64,000 bases of DNA. Source: Amycolatopsis sp. CA-126428. Its GTDB lineage: Bacteria; Actinomycetota; Actinomycetes; Mycobacteriales; Pseudonocardiaceae. Location of the stretch: assembly GCF_002904335.1 (NCBI RefSeq), contig NZ_PPHF01000108.1, forward strand, positions 1-64,000, given 5' to 3'. Under the pieces are notes generated by a model. That model saw only the letters and a list, made by a program, of their open reading frames with translations. It made no database searches and was not told the DNA's origin. This document shows, piece after piece, positions 8,128-16,447 of the stretch. The stretch's first letter is position 1. Each line of letters starts with the position of its first letter. Made by a program: the position numbers and the translations under genes.

Positions 8128-8726
8128 TGCCCTACGACGTCAAGAAGGACCTGAAGCAGCTCTACGCGCCCAAAAACACCGACTGGGCCTTGCTGGACGT
8201 CCCCGAACAGCGGTTCCTCGCGATCGACGGCCGCGGCAACCCGAACACCGCGGAGAGCTACCGGAAGGCCGTCGAAGCGCTCTACGCCTTCGCCTACACG
8301 ATCAAGATGACGGCGAAGCAGCGTGGCGAGGACTTCGTCGTGGGGCCGCTGGAAGGCCTGTGGTGGGCCGAGGACTACGCGGCTTTCACCGTGCGCGCCA
8401 AGGATTCCTGGCAGTGGACCATGCTCATCGCGCAGCCGTCGTGGATCGAGGAGGACGCCGTCGAGGAGGCCAGGGAAGCGGTGCGGCGCAAGAAGAAGCT
8501 CAAGGCGCCGGTCCGGCTGGAGAAGCTGCACGAGGGCCGCTGCGCGCAGGCGCTCCACATCGGATCGTATGACGACGAAGGTCCGCTGCTGGCCCGCCTG
8601 CACGACGAATACCTTGCGGCGCAAGGCCTGAAGCCGACCGGGCTGCACCACGAGGTCTACCTCGGCGACCCGAGACGCGTCGAGCCCGCGAAGCTCCGGA
8701 CGGTGGTGCGTCAGCCGGTCGGCTGA
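8127..8726 (+). CDS. GyrI-like small-molecule binding protein
   Basis: 199 residues beginning MPYDVKKDLKQLYAP. The sequence (LLDVPEQRFLAIDGRGNP near residue 20, later HEGRCAQALHIGSYDD and the end HEVYLGDPRRV) matches the GyrI-like/AraC effector-binding fold used to bind hydrophobic small molecules. It is commonly encoded next to PadR or MerR regulators and is thought to sequester or hydrolyse inducers. An alternative in-frame ATG lies at 8106, but 8127 gives the usual family N-terminus. The 3' end runs 16 bases into the convergent gene at 8711. Confidence 0.85.
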   Translation: MPYDVKKDLKQLYAPKNTDWALLDVPEQRFLAIDGRGNPNTAESYRKAVEALYAFAYTIKMTAKQRGEDFVVGPLEGLWWAEDYAAFTVRAKDSWQWTMLIAQPSWIEEDAVEEAREAVRRKKKLKAPVRLEKLHEGRCAQALHIGSYDDEGPLLARLHDEYLAAQGLKPTGLHHEVYLGDPRRVEPAKLRTVVRQPVG

Positions 8727-8974
8727 TCGAGGGCGGCGAGGCCGCTTTCCCACCGCGCCCGGCGTTGGGCGGACGTCTGCTCCCACCACGGCTCACCGCG
8801 CTCGCCCAACGCCACCTTCGCCGTCTGGACGCGCGCGCGGTCCTGCACGCGCCGGGCCGCCATCAGGTGCTTCTGCAGGCGATCGCGGACGTCGTCCGGG
8901 ATTTCCGGGTCGGTGGCGCGCCAGCGACGGCCGTTGACCACGATGTACCGGCCGTCCGGCGTGTGCTCGGGCAT
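8711..8974 (-). CDS. Small conserved hypothetical protein
   Basis: 87 residues, strongly charged and helical. It starts MPEHTPDGRYIVVNGRRWRATDP, which resembles short actinobacterial proteins of unknown function containing 'GRRWRATDP'. Its ATG overlaps the acyl-CoA synthetase stop by one base (TGATG), so it is expressed from that operon. No catalytic motif, signal peptide or membrane segment is visible. The last 16 bases overlap the end of the convergent GyrI-like gene. Confidence 0.75.
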   Translation of the reverse strand: MPEHTPDGRYIVVNGRRWRATDPEIPDDVRDRLQKHLMAARRVQDRARVQTAKVALGERGEPWWEQTSAQRRARWESGLAALDQPTG

Positions 8975-11040
8975 CAGTATTCGCTGGTCGCCGGCCAGGT
9001 GTCGTCGTGGAGGAGGCGCTTGAGGATCTTGCCCGTCGCGTTGCGGGGCAGGTCCGGGACGAAGTACACGTCCCGGGGCACGGCGAACCGGGCCAGGCGG
9101 TGGTGGATGTACTGGCGGATGTCCTCCGCGTGCAGCGACGCGCCCCGCCGCGGGACGACGTAGGCCGCCAGGCGCTGGCCCCACTCCGCGTCCGCGACAC
9201 CGACCACCGCCGCGTCGTGCACGCCCGGAAGCGCCACCAGCGCCTCTTCCACCGGGCGGGGAAACACGTTCTCGCCGCCCGAAACGATCATTTCGTCGGC
9301 CCGGCCGGTGACGAACAGGCGCCCCGCCGCGTCGAGGTAGCCGACGTCGCCGCTGGCCATCATGTCCGCCGCGCGGGCCGGGTCGGTTCCGCTCGTGTAG
9401 CCCTCGAACAGCATGTCGTTGCCGACGAAGATCTGGCCCTCGCCGCCCGGCGGCACCGGCTTGCGGTCCTCGTCCAGGATCGCCAGCCGCGTGCCGAGCG
9501 GGCAGCGGCCGGCCGTCGTCGGCGCCGCGCGCAGGTCGGCCGGGTCGGCGATGCTCGCCCAGGACACCTCGGTCGAGCCGTAGAAGTTGTAGAGGACGTC
9601 GCCGAAGGTGTCCATGAAGGACGTCACGAACGACCCGGACATCGCCGAGCCGCTGCTGGCCACGATCCGCAGCGACGACAGGTCGTAGCGCGCCCGGACC
9701 CGCTCGGGCAGGTCCATGATCCGCTGCAGCATGATCGGCACGGCGAACAGCGCGTCGCACTTCTGCTCGGCGATCGTCCGCAACGTCTCTTCGGCGTCGA
9801 ACTTGCGGATCAGCGCGAGCGACGCCCGCAGCGCCATCCCGATCTGCATCGCCGCGAGGCCCCACGTGTGGAACAGCGGCGCGGCCACCAGCAGCCGGTC
9901 GCCGGAGCGCAGCGGGATCCGGTCGAGGATCGCCGCGGCGGTGCCCAGCCCCTTCGGCGTGGGCCGGCGCGCGCCCTTCGGCGTCCCGGTGGTGCCGGAG
10001 GTGAGCACGATCAGCCGGCCGGGCCGCTCGACCGGCTTCGGGCGGTCGGCGGGCGCGGCCTGGATCAGCTCGTCGACGGTCGGGTAGCCGGCGTCGGCGT
10101 CCGGCCAGGTGCTGATCCGGGCGAAGTCGCCCGGCACGTTCGCGATGGTCTGCGCGAACTCGTCGTCGGCCAGCACGGCGGACGGCTGGTGCTCGGCGAG
10201 CACGTCCTTGACCGAGGCGGCGGACAGGCCGGTGTTCAGCAGGATGACGTCGGCGCCGAGCTTGCTGGCCGCGACGAACGACTCGATCATCGCGGCGTGG
10301 TTGCGGCACATCAGCGCGATCCGGTCGCGTTCGACGACGCCGAGTTCGCTCAGCGCGTTGGCGAGCCGGTCGCTGCGCTCCTGGACCTGGCGGAAGGTGC
10401 GGACGCTGCGTTCGTCGTGCAGGGCGAGCTCGTCCGGGACGCGGGCCGCGGCGGCCTGGTAGCCGCCCGCGACCGTGGCGCCCCACTGGGCGAGGGAGTT
10501 CAGCTGGCGCGCGAGCTTGTCCGGCCGCCCGGCGCTGAGCACGCCGGCGCGCAGCAGGATGCTCGTGGTGCGCAGCTTGGTGGCCTTGTTGGTCTCGCTG
10601 TCGGTGCCGGGATCGTGTTCGCCGGCCAGGTGCAGGTCGAGGCGCCGGGCGAGGGCGCGGACGTCCTTCTTGATCGTCGACACCAGTTCCAGGTGCGACG
10701 GCGGCAGCATCATCCGCACGAACAGCTCGGTCTGGCCGCCGGCCAGCGGTCTCAGCTCCAGGGAGACCCAGGTGCCCTCGTCCGGGACGCCGCACCACAC
10801 GACGTGCTCGCCCGGCCGGTAGACGACGGCCTGCATCTGCGTCTCGAGCATCGGTCCCCGCGCCGGGACGATCCGGACCACGCCCTTCGGGCCTCGCCCG
10901 CGCCCGGCCGGCTCCTGGATCTCGCACCAGCTGATCTCCGGCACGAACCGCGAGTACCACTCCGGCGATCCGACGATCTGCCACACCACGTCGGGCGGGT
11001 GTCCGACCACGGCACTCGCCTCGACCACATCGTCACGCAT
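8974..11040 (-). CDS. Acyl-CoA synthetase with N-terminal START/SRPBCC-like domain
   Basis: 688 residues in two parts. Residues 1-150 (ASAVVGHPPDVVWQIVGSPEWYSRF, then GPMLETQMQAVVYRPGEHVVW) look like an SRPBCC/polyketide cyclase-type hydrophobic-ligand fold. Residues ~190-688 are an adenylate-forming enzyme with LIVLTSGTTGTPKGA (A3), YNFYGSTE (A5), the hinge region GRADEMIVSGGENVFP (A8) and the catalytic lysine in PRNATGKILKR (A10). Such enzymes activate fatty or aromatic acids as CoA thioesters via an acyl-AMP. The fusion suggests the START-like part presents a lipid or polyketide-like acid (inference). The start at 11040 has no other convincing upstream choice. Confidence 0.88.
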   Translation of the reverse strand: MRDDVVEASAVVGHPPDVVWQIVGSPEWYSRFVPEISWCEIQEPAGRGRGPKGVVRIVPARGPMLETQMQAVVYRPGEHVVWCGVPDEGTWVSLELRPLAGGQTELFVRMMLPPSHLELVSTIKKDVRALARRLDLHLAGEHDPGTDSETNKATKLRTTSILLRAGVLSAGRPDKLARQLNSLAQWGATVAGGYQAAAARVPDELALHDERSVRTFRQVQERSDRLANALSELGVVERDRIALMCRNHAAMIESFVAASKLGADVILLNTGLSAASVKDVLAEHQPSAVLADDEFAQTIANVPGDFARISTWPDADAGYPTVDELIQAAPADRPKPVERPGRLIVLTSGTTGTPKGARRPTPKGLGTAAAILDRIPLRSGDRLLVAAPLFHTWGLAAMQIGMALRASLALIRKFDAEETLRTIAEQKCDALFAVPIMLQRIMDLPERVRARYDLSSLRIVASSGSAMSGSFVTSFMDTFGDVLYNFYGSTEVSWASIADPADLRAAPTTAGRCPLGTRLAILDEDRKPVPPGGEGQIFVGNDMLFEGYTSGTDPARAADMMASGDVGYLDAAGRLFVTGRADEMIVSGGENVFPRPVEEALVALPGVHDAAVVGVADAEWGQRLAAYVVPRRGASLHAEDIRQYIHHRLARFAVPRDVYFVPDLPRNATGKILKRLLHDDTWPATSEY

Positions 11041-11338
11041 TGTCTGCCCTCACCGAAGTGTCGCCGAACGCACGTTCAGGTCACGGAGGCGTCACAATAG
11101 CAGCAAACGGGTGATCAGGGATACTCCGAACGGCCAGATACCGGCGGGTAACGGACACTCCGAGTGTTCCCGCGCGGTGTCCATTGTAGACCGATGAACG
11201 GCGTTCACCAAGCTGGGGCGCGATCACGGCCATTCGACATGATCGACGAGCAAGGTCCGGAAAGTGTGCAAGGGCCTTTCGGCAGATGCGGAGGCCGGCG
11301 GGGGCGTTTCCGACATCTCATGTCATAACGGGCAGCGA
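11041..11338. other. Intergenic region with promoter for the synthetase gene
   Basis: No gene found. The only ordered element is ACACTC-C-GAGTGT at 11155-11167, a perfect 6+1+6 inverted repeat about 115 bases upstream of the synthetase start that could bind a dimeric regulator. No terminator for the regulator gene that ends at 11339 is obvious. Confidence 0.4.
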
Positions 11339-12277
11339 TCACGTCCCGTAGCGCGCGACCAGCTCCGCGCCGAGCCGGGCCAGTTCCGCCTGCACCGACG
11401 CCGGGCCCTCGACCTCGACCAGTGCGCCCCACCCCGCCAGCTCCTGCGCGATCATGACCGGCGCCGGCGCGGCCACCCGCGCGCGGACCCGCTCCCCGGG
11501 CAGCTCCGCGACCAGCTCGCAGTGCCGCCCGAAGCGGTCCTGGAGCACCCGGAAGTGCCGGCGGGCGAGCACCACGTCCGCGCTCAGCAGCGAACGGCGC
11601 TTTTCCATCTCCTCGACGACCTCCCGCCAGACCGCCGCCAGCTCGAGGTCCGACGGCCGGTCCGCGGGCTCGTCGGCCGGGGTGGCCGAGACGATCCGGT
11701 CGACGCGGAAGGTGCGGCGGCCCTTCGCCGTCCCCGCGACCAGGTACCAGACGTCGTCCTTGTCGACCAGGCCCCACGGGTCCACGAGCCGCTCGGACTT
11801 CTCACGCCCGGCGTAGGCGAGCCGGACCCGGCGGCGGGCGATGACGGCGTCCCGCAGCAGCGAGACCATCGGCGGCCGTTCCTTCGGGCGTTCACCCCAG
11901 CCGGCCTGGTCGACGACCACCGCGTCCGCCGCCGCCTCGGCGTCCGCCCGGAACGTGCCCGGCAGCGCGCCCATCAGCTTCCGCAGCGCCGATTTGACCT
12001 CCGGCGCGCCCGCCGCGGCCGGGCCGGCCAGCAGGAAGAGCGCCTGCGCCTCGCGGGCGCTCAGGCCGGAGAGGTCGGTGCGCGCGCCGCCGACGAGCTG
12101 CCAGCCGCCGCCGCGGCCCGGCTGGGGGTAGACGGGCACCCCGGCCGCCGAGAGGGCTTCGAGGTCGCGGCGCGCGGTGGCGACCGAGATCTCCAGCTCC
12201 GCCGCCAGTTCGGCGGCCGTGACGCGGCCGCGCGTCTGCATCAGCAGGAGGGTGGCCACGAGGCGGTCGGCGCGCAT
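11339..12277 (-). CDS. YafY-type WYL-domain transcriptional regulator
   Basis: 312 residues. The N-terminal winged helix reads MRADRLVATLLLMQTRGRVTA then ISVATARRDLEALSAAG, a DeoR/HTH_11 type. The WYL domain in the middle contains VDPWGLVDKDDVWYLVAG and the following TFRVDRI. The C-terminal WCX segment ends ELVARYGT. WYL domains sense nucleic-acid or small ligands and the proteins act as repressors or activators. The start at 12277 is chosen because the family begins MRADRL. It is transcribed away from the VOC gene over a ~100-base gap, a common pairing in which the regulator controls its glyoxalase-like neighbour. Confidence 0.9.
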   Translation of the reverse strand: MRADRLVATLLLMQTRGRVTAAELAAELEISVATARRDLEALSAAGVPVYPQPGRGGGWQLVGGARTDLSGLSAREAQALFLLAGPAAAGAPEVKSALRKLMGALPGTFRADAEAAADAVVVDQAGWGERPKERPPMVSLLRDAVIARRRVRLAYAGREKSERLVDPWGLVDKDDVWYLVAGTAKGRRTFRVDRIVSATPADEPADRPSDLELAAVWREVVEEMEKRRSLLSADVVLARRHFRVLQDRFGRHCELVAELPGERVRARVAAPAPVMIAQELAGWGALVEVEGPASVQAELARLGAELVARYGT

Positions 12278-12376
12278 GGGGAGAAGTGTCGCAAACAAAG
12301 TGGTCACTCGATGAGCACTTTTACTCCGCATGATGACTCCACACCGCTCGAACGAGGCGCTTCAGAGGAGCCGGAC

Positions 12377-12769
12377 ATGCTGCGAGGAATGGCCACCGTG
12401 ACGTACTACGCCGAGGACCTCGAGGCCGCGAAGGCCTGGTACGCGGAGTTCCTGGGGGTCGAGCCGTACTTCGACGTCCCCGGGTACTCGGAGTTCCGGA
12501 TCGGCGACTACCAGCACGAACTCGGCATCATCGACCGCAAGTACGCCCCGTCCGCGCTCACCGAGCCGGGTGGCGAGATCGTCCGCTGGCACGTCGACAA
12601 CCTCGAAGCGACGTTCGCGCGCCTCCTGGAGCTGGGCGCGAAGGAGTACGAGCCGATCATCGAACGCGGGCCCGGGTTCGTGACGGCCTCGGTCGTCGAC
12701 CCGTTCGGCAACGTCCTCGGGATCATGACGAACGTGCACTATCTCGCGGTGCTGGCGGAACGCTCATGA
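12377..12769 (+). CDS. VOC family protein (glyoxalase/bleomycin-resistance fold)
   Basis: 130 residues starting MLRGMATVTYYAEDLEAAKAW, with RIGDYQHELGIID in the middle and VVDPFGNVLGIM near the end. This is the beta-alpha-beta-beta-beta module repeat of the vicinal oxygen chelate superfamily. Members bind a metal to act as glyoxalases, dioxygenases or antibiotic-binding proteins; the substrate cannot be told from sequence. AGAGGAG lies just before the ATG at 12377. Another in-frame ATG at 12311 lacks such a site. It is probably regulated by the divergent WYL protein. Its 3' end overlaps the convergent gene at 12723 by 47 bases. Confidence 0.88.
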   Translation: MLRGMATVTYYAEDLEAAKAWYAEFLGVEPYFDVPGYSEFRIGDYQHELGIIDRKYAPSALTEPGGEIVRWHVDNLEATFARLLELGAKEYEPIIERGPGFVTASVVDPFGNVLGIMTNVHYLAVLAERS

Positions 12770-13163
12770 GCCGGTACGCCTCTTTGACGCACTTTTCGCA
12801 CCGCTCGTGCCGCTCGGTCCGGCCCGCCGGATCGGTGCCGTAGAAAGGAAAACACCCCGCGCCGCAGCTCGCGAAGTAGATCAGGCCGAGCCGCACCTCG
12901 CCGCGGCCGACGTAGTGGGACAGCCGGCGCCGCGGCTCCGGCCCGCATTCGGGGATCCAGCCGTGGGAGGGCAGCCGCGCGGCGGCGATCTCGTCGAGCA
13001 CGCCCGCGCGGCTGATCAGGTCGGCGCCGAGGCAGCTGAGGCGCTCGCCGAGGTCGCGCAGGCCGTCCGCGCGCAAGGGCGGTCCGGTCAGCCAGGCGAC
13101 GTCGCCGGGGAGCGTTTCGGCGAGGTCGCGAAGACGGGTCAGAATTGCGTGGTCCGGGTCCAT
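12723..13163 (-). CDS. Hypothetical protein with Cys pairs
   Basis: 146 residues beginning MDPDHAILTRLRDLAETLPGD. The C-terminal half has CGAGC at about 100-104 and CEKC at 122-125, a CxxxC plus CxxC arrangement that could hold a zinc ion (inference). I do not recognise the family. The gene is divergent from the DUF5753 regulator at 13251 with an 87-base gap, so the two may share control. Its 3' end overlaps the end of the convergent VOC gene. Confidence 0.65.
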   Translation of the reverse strand: MDPDHAILTRLRDLAETLPGDVAWLTGPPLRADGLRDLGERLSCLGADLISRAGVLDEIAAARLPSHGWIPECGPEPRRRLSHYVGRGEVRLGLIYFASCGAGCFPFYGTDPAGRTERHERCEKCVKEAYRLMSVPPAPRDSARSS

Positions 13164-13250
13164 GACCAGCAGCGAACCTGACGCGGATCCGCGACACCAG
13201 GCGGGCGCCCGGCGACGGGAAATGTCGGACCCCGATGACAGAATGCGGTC

Positions 13251-14102
13251 ATGGCGACACCCTTCGCGACACCCCGGGCGAGAGCGCTCGGGTTCGGGCT
13301 GCGCACCTGCCGGGAAGCGCGGAACCTCGGCGTGCGGCAACTGGCCCGGAAGATCGGCGTGCATGCGCAGGAGCTGTCCAACTGGGAGTACGGGAAGCGG
13401 ATTCCCAAGGTGGAGCAGGTGGCGCTGCTGCTGGGGTTCTTGGTGGTGGAGCCGGGGGAACGAGCGAGGTTGCTGGAGCTCGCCCGCACCGCCCGCGAGC
13501 CGAGCTGGCTGGAGCAGGCGGAGCCCGGCGTGGAGCCGGTTGTGTCAACATATGCCGAGTACGAGCGGGATGCGAGTGCGATCTTCGCCTGGCAGCCGCT
13601 GCTGGTGCCCGGACTGCTGCAGACCGACGGTTACGTGCGCGCCATGTTCACGGACCTCGGGGTGCCCGAGGCTCAGGTCGAGAAGCTGATTCAGGTGAAG
13701 CGGGCTCGCCGGGCGGTGATCACCCGGTACGATCCGCTGCCCTACCACGTGGTGGTGGACGAGGTCGCGCTCCGGCGGAGCATCGGGCCACCGGGGATCA
13801 TGCTCGAGCAGCTTCGCTCTCTGAGCGCGGTGTCCAACCGGCGGAACATCCGCCTTCAGGTGCTGCCCGCCGGCGGCAAATTCCATCCTGGTTACTGGGG
13901 TCCCTTCATGATCCTGGAGTTCGCTCAGCTTCCGCCGATCGTCTTCATTGAGCACTACCGCGCGAGCGCCTACCTCTACGATGACGATCAGATCGCCGAC
14001 TACCGGTCGGCCGCGAAGACCCTGGCGGGCCTTGCGCTGAGCGAGCAGGAGAGCGCTGCGCTCATCGGGGAGGTGGCCGCCGAACTCGGAGGTGCCGGAT
14101 GA
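13251..14102 (+). CDS. Scr1-type helix-turn-helix regulator (XRE + DUF5753)
   Basis: 283 residues. An XRE helix-turn-helix covers residues 10-70 (VRQLARKIGVHAQELSNWE). The rest is a DUF5753 domain with QPLLVPGLLQTDGYVRAMF and later IRLQVLPAGGKFHPG. Proteins of this type, abundant in actinomycetes, are encoded with a small DUF397 protein and affect development and antibiotic production. Here the DUF397 gene follows with a four-base overlap. The two probably form a regulator/modulator pair resembling a toxin-antitoxin arrangement. Confidence 0.92.
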   Translation: MATPFATPRARALGFGLRTCREARNLGVRQLARKIGVHAQELSNWEYGKRIPKVEQVALLLGFLVVEPGERARLLELARTAREPSWLEQAEPGVEPVVSTYAEYERDASAIFAWQPLLVPGLLQTDGYVRAMFTDLGVPEAQVEKLIQVKRARRAVITRYDPLPYHVVVDEVALRRSIGPPGIMLEQLRSLSAVSNRRNIRLQVLPAGGKFHPGYWGPFMILEFAQLPPIVFIEHYRASAYLYDDDQIADYRSAAKTLAGLALSEQESAALIGEVAAELGGAG

Positions 14103-14287
14103 CGGAGTGGCGGACTTCCAGCTACACGGGCAAGGAAGACTGCGTCGAAGTGGCGCTCGGACCTGCGGCAAAAGTCCGCGACACCAAGGACCGCTCCGGC
14201 GGCACCCTCGAAATCTCCACCCGATCGTGGGATGCCTTACTCTCCGCATTGTGTCGGCCCGCCACACTGGATCTTCCCGAGGTGTAG
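14099..14287 (+). CDS. DUF397 domain protein
   Basis: 62 residues with the complete DUF397 signature: TEWRTSSYTGKEDCVEVAL, then VRDTKDRSGGTLEIS and a final W-DALLSAL segment. It overlaps the DUF5753 regulator by four bases, so the two are co-translated. DUF397 proteins are small partners of Scr1-type regulators. No membrane or enzymatic motif is present. Confidence 0.93.
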   Translation: MTEWRTSSYTGKEDCVEVALGPAAKVRDTKDRSGGTLEISTRSWDALLSALCRPATLDLPEV

Positions 14288-14322
14288 TCCTCTCACACAT
14301 AGCTAGCGACCGGGGTCACGCT

Positions 14323-14328
14323 TACCGT
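14323..14328 (+). promoter_or_regulatory. Candidate -10 box (TACCGT) of the 3-hydroxybutyrate operon
   Basis: TACCGT fits the TANNNT consensus and lies eight bases before the ATG at 14337, a spacing typical of leaderless actinobacterial transcripts. No ribosome binding site precedes that ATG. No convincing -35 box was seen. Confidence 0.4.
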
Positions 14329-14336
14329 TCCCGTCC

Positions 14337-15086
14337 ATGACCAGCGATCTGGATGGGCGCACCGCCCTCGTCACCGGCGGGGCGAGCGGCATCGGCCTCG
14401 CCTGCGTCCGCGCTCTCGCCGCGGCCGGGGCGAAGGTGCACGTCGTCGACATCGACGAACCCCGCACCGAAGCCGCCGCCTCCGAAGTGGGCGGCTGGGC
14501 GCACGTCGCCGACCTCACCGACCCCACCTCGATCGACGCCCTGCCCGCCGAGGTCGACGTCCTGGTCAACAACGCCGGGATCCAGCACGTCTCGCCGCTC
14601 GAGGACTTCCCACCGGAAATCTTCACGCGGATCCAGGCCCTGATGGTCACCGCTCCCTTCCTCCTCATCCGGCGCTCTCTTCCCGCGATGTACGCGCGGG
14701 GGTGGGGCCGGATCGTCAACATGTCGAGCGTCCACGGGCTGCGCGCCTCCGCCTACAAGGCCGCTTACGTCGCCGCCAAGCACGGGCTCGAAGGCCTCTC
14801 CAAGGTCGCCGCCCTCGAAGGCGCCGAACACGGCGTCACGAGCAACTGCGTGAACCCCGGGTACGTGCGCACTCCGCTCGTCGACGGGCAGATCGACGCC
14901 CAGGCCGCCGAGCACGACATCCCGCGTGAGGACGTCGTCGCCGAGGTCCTCCTCAAGCGGGCCGCGATCAAGAAGCTCATCGAACCCGAAGACGTCGCTT
15001 CCCTGGTGGTGTGGCTGTGCTCCCCGCACGCCGGCCACATCACCGGGGCCTCGATTCCCCTCGATGGCGGCTGGACCGCCGCGTAA
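14337..15086 (+). CDS. bdhA: D-3-hydroxybutyrate dehydrogenase (SDR)
   Basis: 249 residues. It oxidises D-3-hydroxybutyrate to acetoacetate with NAD+. The nucleotide motif TGGASGIG is at 13-20 and NNAG at 78-81. The catalytic residues are Ser131, Tyr144 and Lys148. Gln83, His133, Lys141 and Gln185 fall at a constant offset of 11 from the substrate-binding residues I recall for the Pseudomonas fragi enzyme (Gln94, His144, Lys152, Gln196), which supports the substrate call. It opens a plus-strand operon with the MHS-type transporter 34 bases on and the GAF/PucR regulator after that. The nearby PHB depolymerase would supply the substrate. Confidence 0.9.
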   Translation: MTSDLDGRTALVTGGASGIGLACVRALAAAGAKVHVVDIDEPRTEAAASEVGGWAHVADLTDPTSIDALPAEVDVLVNNAGIQHVSPLEDFPPEIFTRIQALMVTAPFLLIRRSLPAMYARGWGRIVNMSSVHGLRASAYKAAYVAAKHGLEGLSKVAALEGAEHGVTSNCVNPGYVRTPLVDGQIDAQAAEHDIPREDVVAEVLLKRAAIKKLIEPEDVASLVVWLCSPHAGHITGASIPLDGGWTAA

Positions 15087-15120
15087 ACAACCGCTCAACC
15101 ACAAGGAAGTGGAGCCCGCA

Positions 15121-16446
15121 GTGAGCCAACCCCACCGGTCGGCGATCGCCAAGATCGTCGGCGCGAGCCTGATCGGCACCACCATCGAGTGGTACGACTT
15201 CTTCCTCTACACCTCGGCCGCCGCCCTCGTCTTCAACAAGCTGTTCTTCCCGACGGCGAACCCGCTCACCGGCACGCTGCTGGCGTTCCTCACCTACGCC
15301 GTCGGGTTCCTCGCCCGGCCGATCGGCGGGCTGGTCTTCGGCCACTTCGGCGACCGGCTCGGCCGGAAGAAACTCCTGATCGTCAGCCTCGTCCTGATGG
15401 GCGGCTCGACCTGCCTGATGGGCGTCCTGCCGACGTACGCCACCGCCGGTGTCCTGGCTCCGATCCTGCTCACGCTGCTCCGGCTCGTCCAGGGCTTCGC
15501 GCTCGGCGGCGAATGGGGCGGCGCCGTCCTGATCGTCTCCGAACACGGTGACGACCGCCGCCGCGGCTTCTGGGCGAGCTGGCCGCAGTGCGGCGCGCCC
15601 GGCGGGAACCTCCTGGCCACCGCGGTGCTGGCGATCCTCTCGGCCACCCAGTCCGATGCGACGTTCCTGTCCTGGGGCTGGCGCGTCCCGTTCCTGCTCT
15701 CGGGTGTGCTGCTGCTGATCGGGCTGTGGATCCGGCTGGCCGTCTCCGAGTCGCCCGTCTTCCTCGCGGCTCAGCGCCAGGCCGAGCTGCGCGCCGAGAA
15801 GCACGTGCCGGTCGTCGAGGTCTTCCGCAACAGCTGGCGCCAGGTGCTGATCACCATCGGCGCCCGGATGGCCGAGAACGTCTCGTACTACGTGATCACC
15901 GCGTTCATCCTGGTGTACGTCACGACCGGGCTGCACCTGCCGAAGGGTGTCGGCCTGACCGCGGTGCTCATCGGCTCGGCCGTGCACTTCGTGACGATCC
16001 CGGTGTGGGGCGCGCTGTCGGACCGCGTCGGCCGCCGCCCGGTCTACCTGTTCGGCGCGATCGGGATGGCCTTGTGGAGCTTCGCGTTCTTCGCGCTGCT
16101 CGACACGAAGTCGTCAGCGGTGATCGTGCTGGCCACGACCGTCGGGCTGGTGCTGCACGGCGCGATGTACGGCCCGCAGGCCGCGTTCTTCGCCGAGCAG
16201 TTCCCGACCCGCGTGCGCTACACCGGCCTTTCCGTCGGCGGGCAGCTCTCGTCGATCGCCGCCGGGGCCGTCGCGCCGCTGGTCGCCGTCGCGCTGTTCT
16301 CCAGCTGGGGCAGCACCGTGCCGGTGTCGCTGTACGTCACGGCGATGTGCCTGATCACGGTGATCGCGCTGCTTTCCGCCCGGGAAACCCGCGGCGAATC
16401 GCTGCACGACGACGTCGAAGCGGAGAAGGCAGTCGTTTCGCCCTAG
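15121..16446 (+). CDS. MHS-family proton symporter, probable 3-hydroxybutyrate importer
   Basis: 441 residues with about twelve membrane segments. IEWYDFFLY near residue 23 and FGHFGDRLGRKKLL (the loop 2-3 signature) place it in the metabolite:H+ symporter branch of the major facilitator superfamily. The GTG at 15121 has AAGGAAG upstream. It lies 34 bases after the 3-hydroxybutyrate dehydrogenase and one base before the regulator, so uptake of 3-hydroxybutyrate or a related organic acid is the likely role. The substrate is inferred from context only. Confidence 0.85.
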   Translation: MSQPHRSAIAKIVGASLIGTTIEWYDFFLYTSAAALVFNKLFFPTANPLTGTLLAFLTYAVGFLARPIGGLVFGHFGDRLGRKKLLIVSLVLMGGSTCLMGVLPTYATAGVLAPILLTLLRLVQGFALGGEWGGAVLIVSEHGDDRRRGFWASWPQCGAPGGNLLATAVLAILSATQSDATFLSWGWRVPFLLSGVLLLIGLWIRLAVSESPVFLAAQRQAELRAEKHVPVVEVFRNSWRQVLITIGARMAENVSYYVITAFILVYVTTGLHLPKGVGLTAVLIGSAVHFVTIPVWGALSDRVGRRPVYLFGAIGMALWSFAFFALLDTKSSAVIVLATTVGLVLHGAMYGPQAAFFAEQFPTRVRYTGLSVGGQLSSIAAGAVAPLVAVALFSSWGSTVPVSLYVTAMCLITVIALLSARETRGESLHDDVEAEKAVVSP

Positions 16447-16447
16447 C

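Noticed and set aside
11155..11167. Short inverted repeat ACACTC-C-GAGTGT as a defined operator
   Set aside because: Only one copy and no adjacent regulator with a matching type; noted in the intergenic entry but not claimed as a site.
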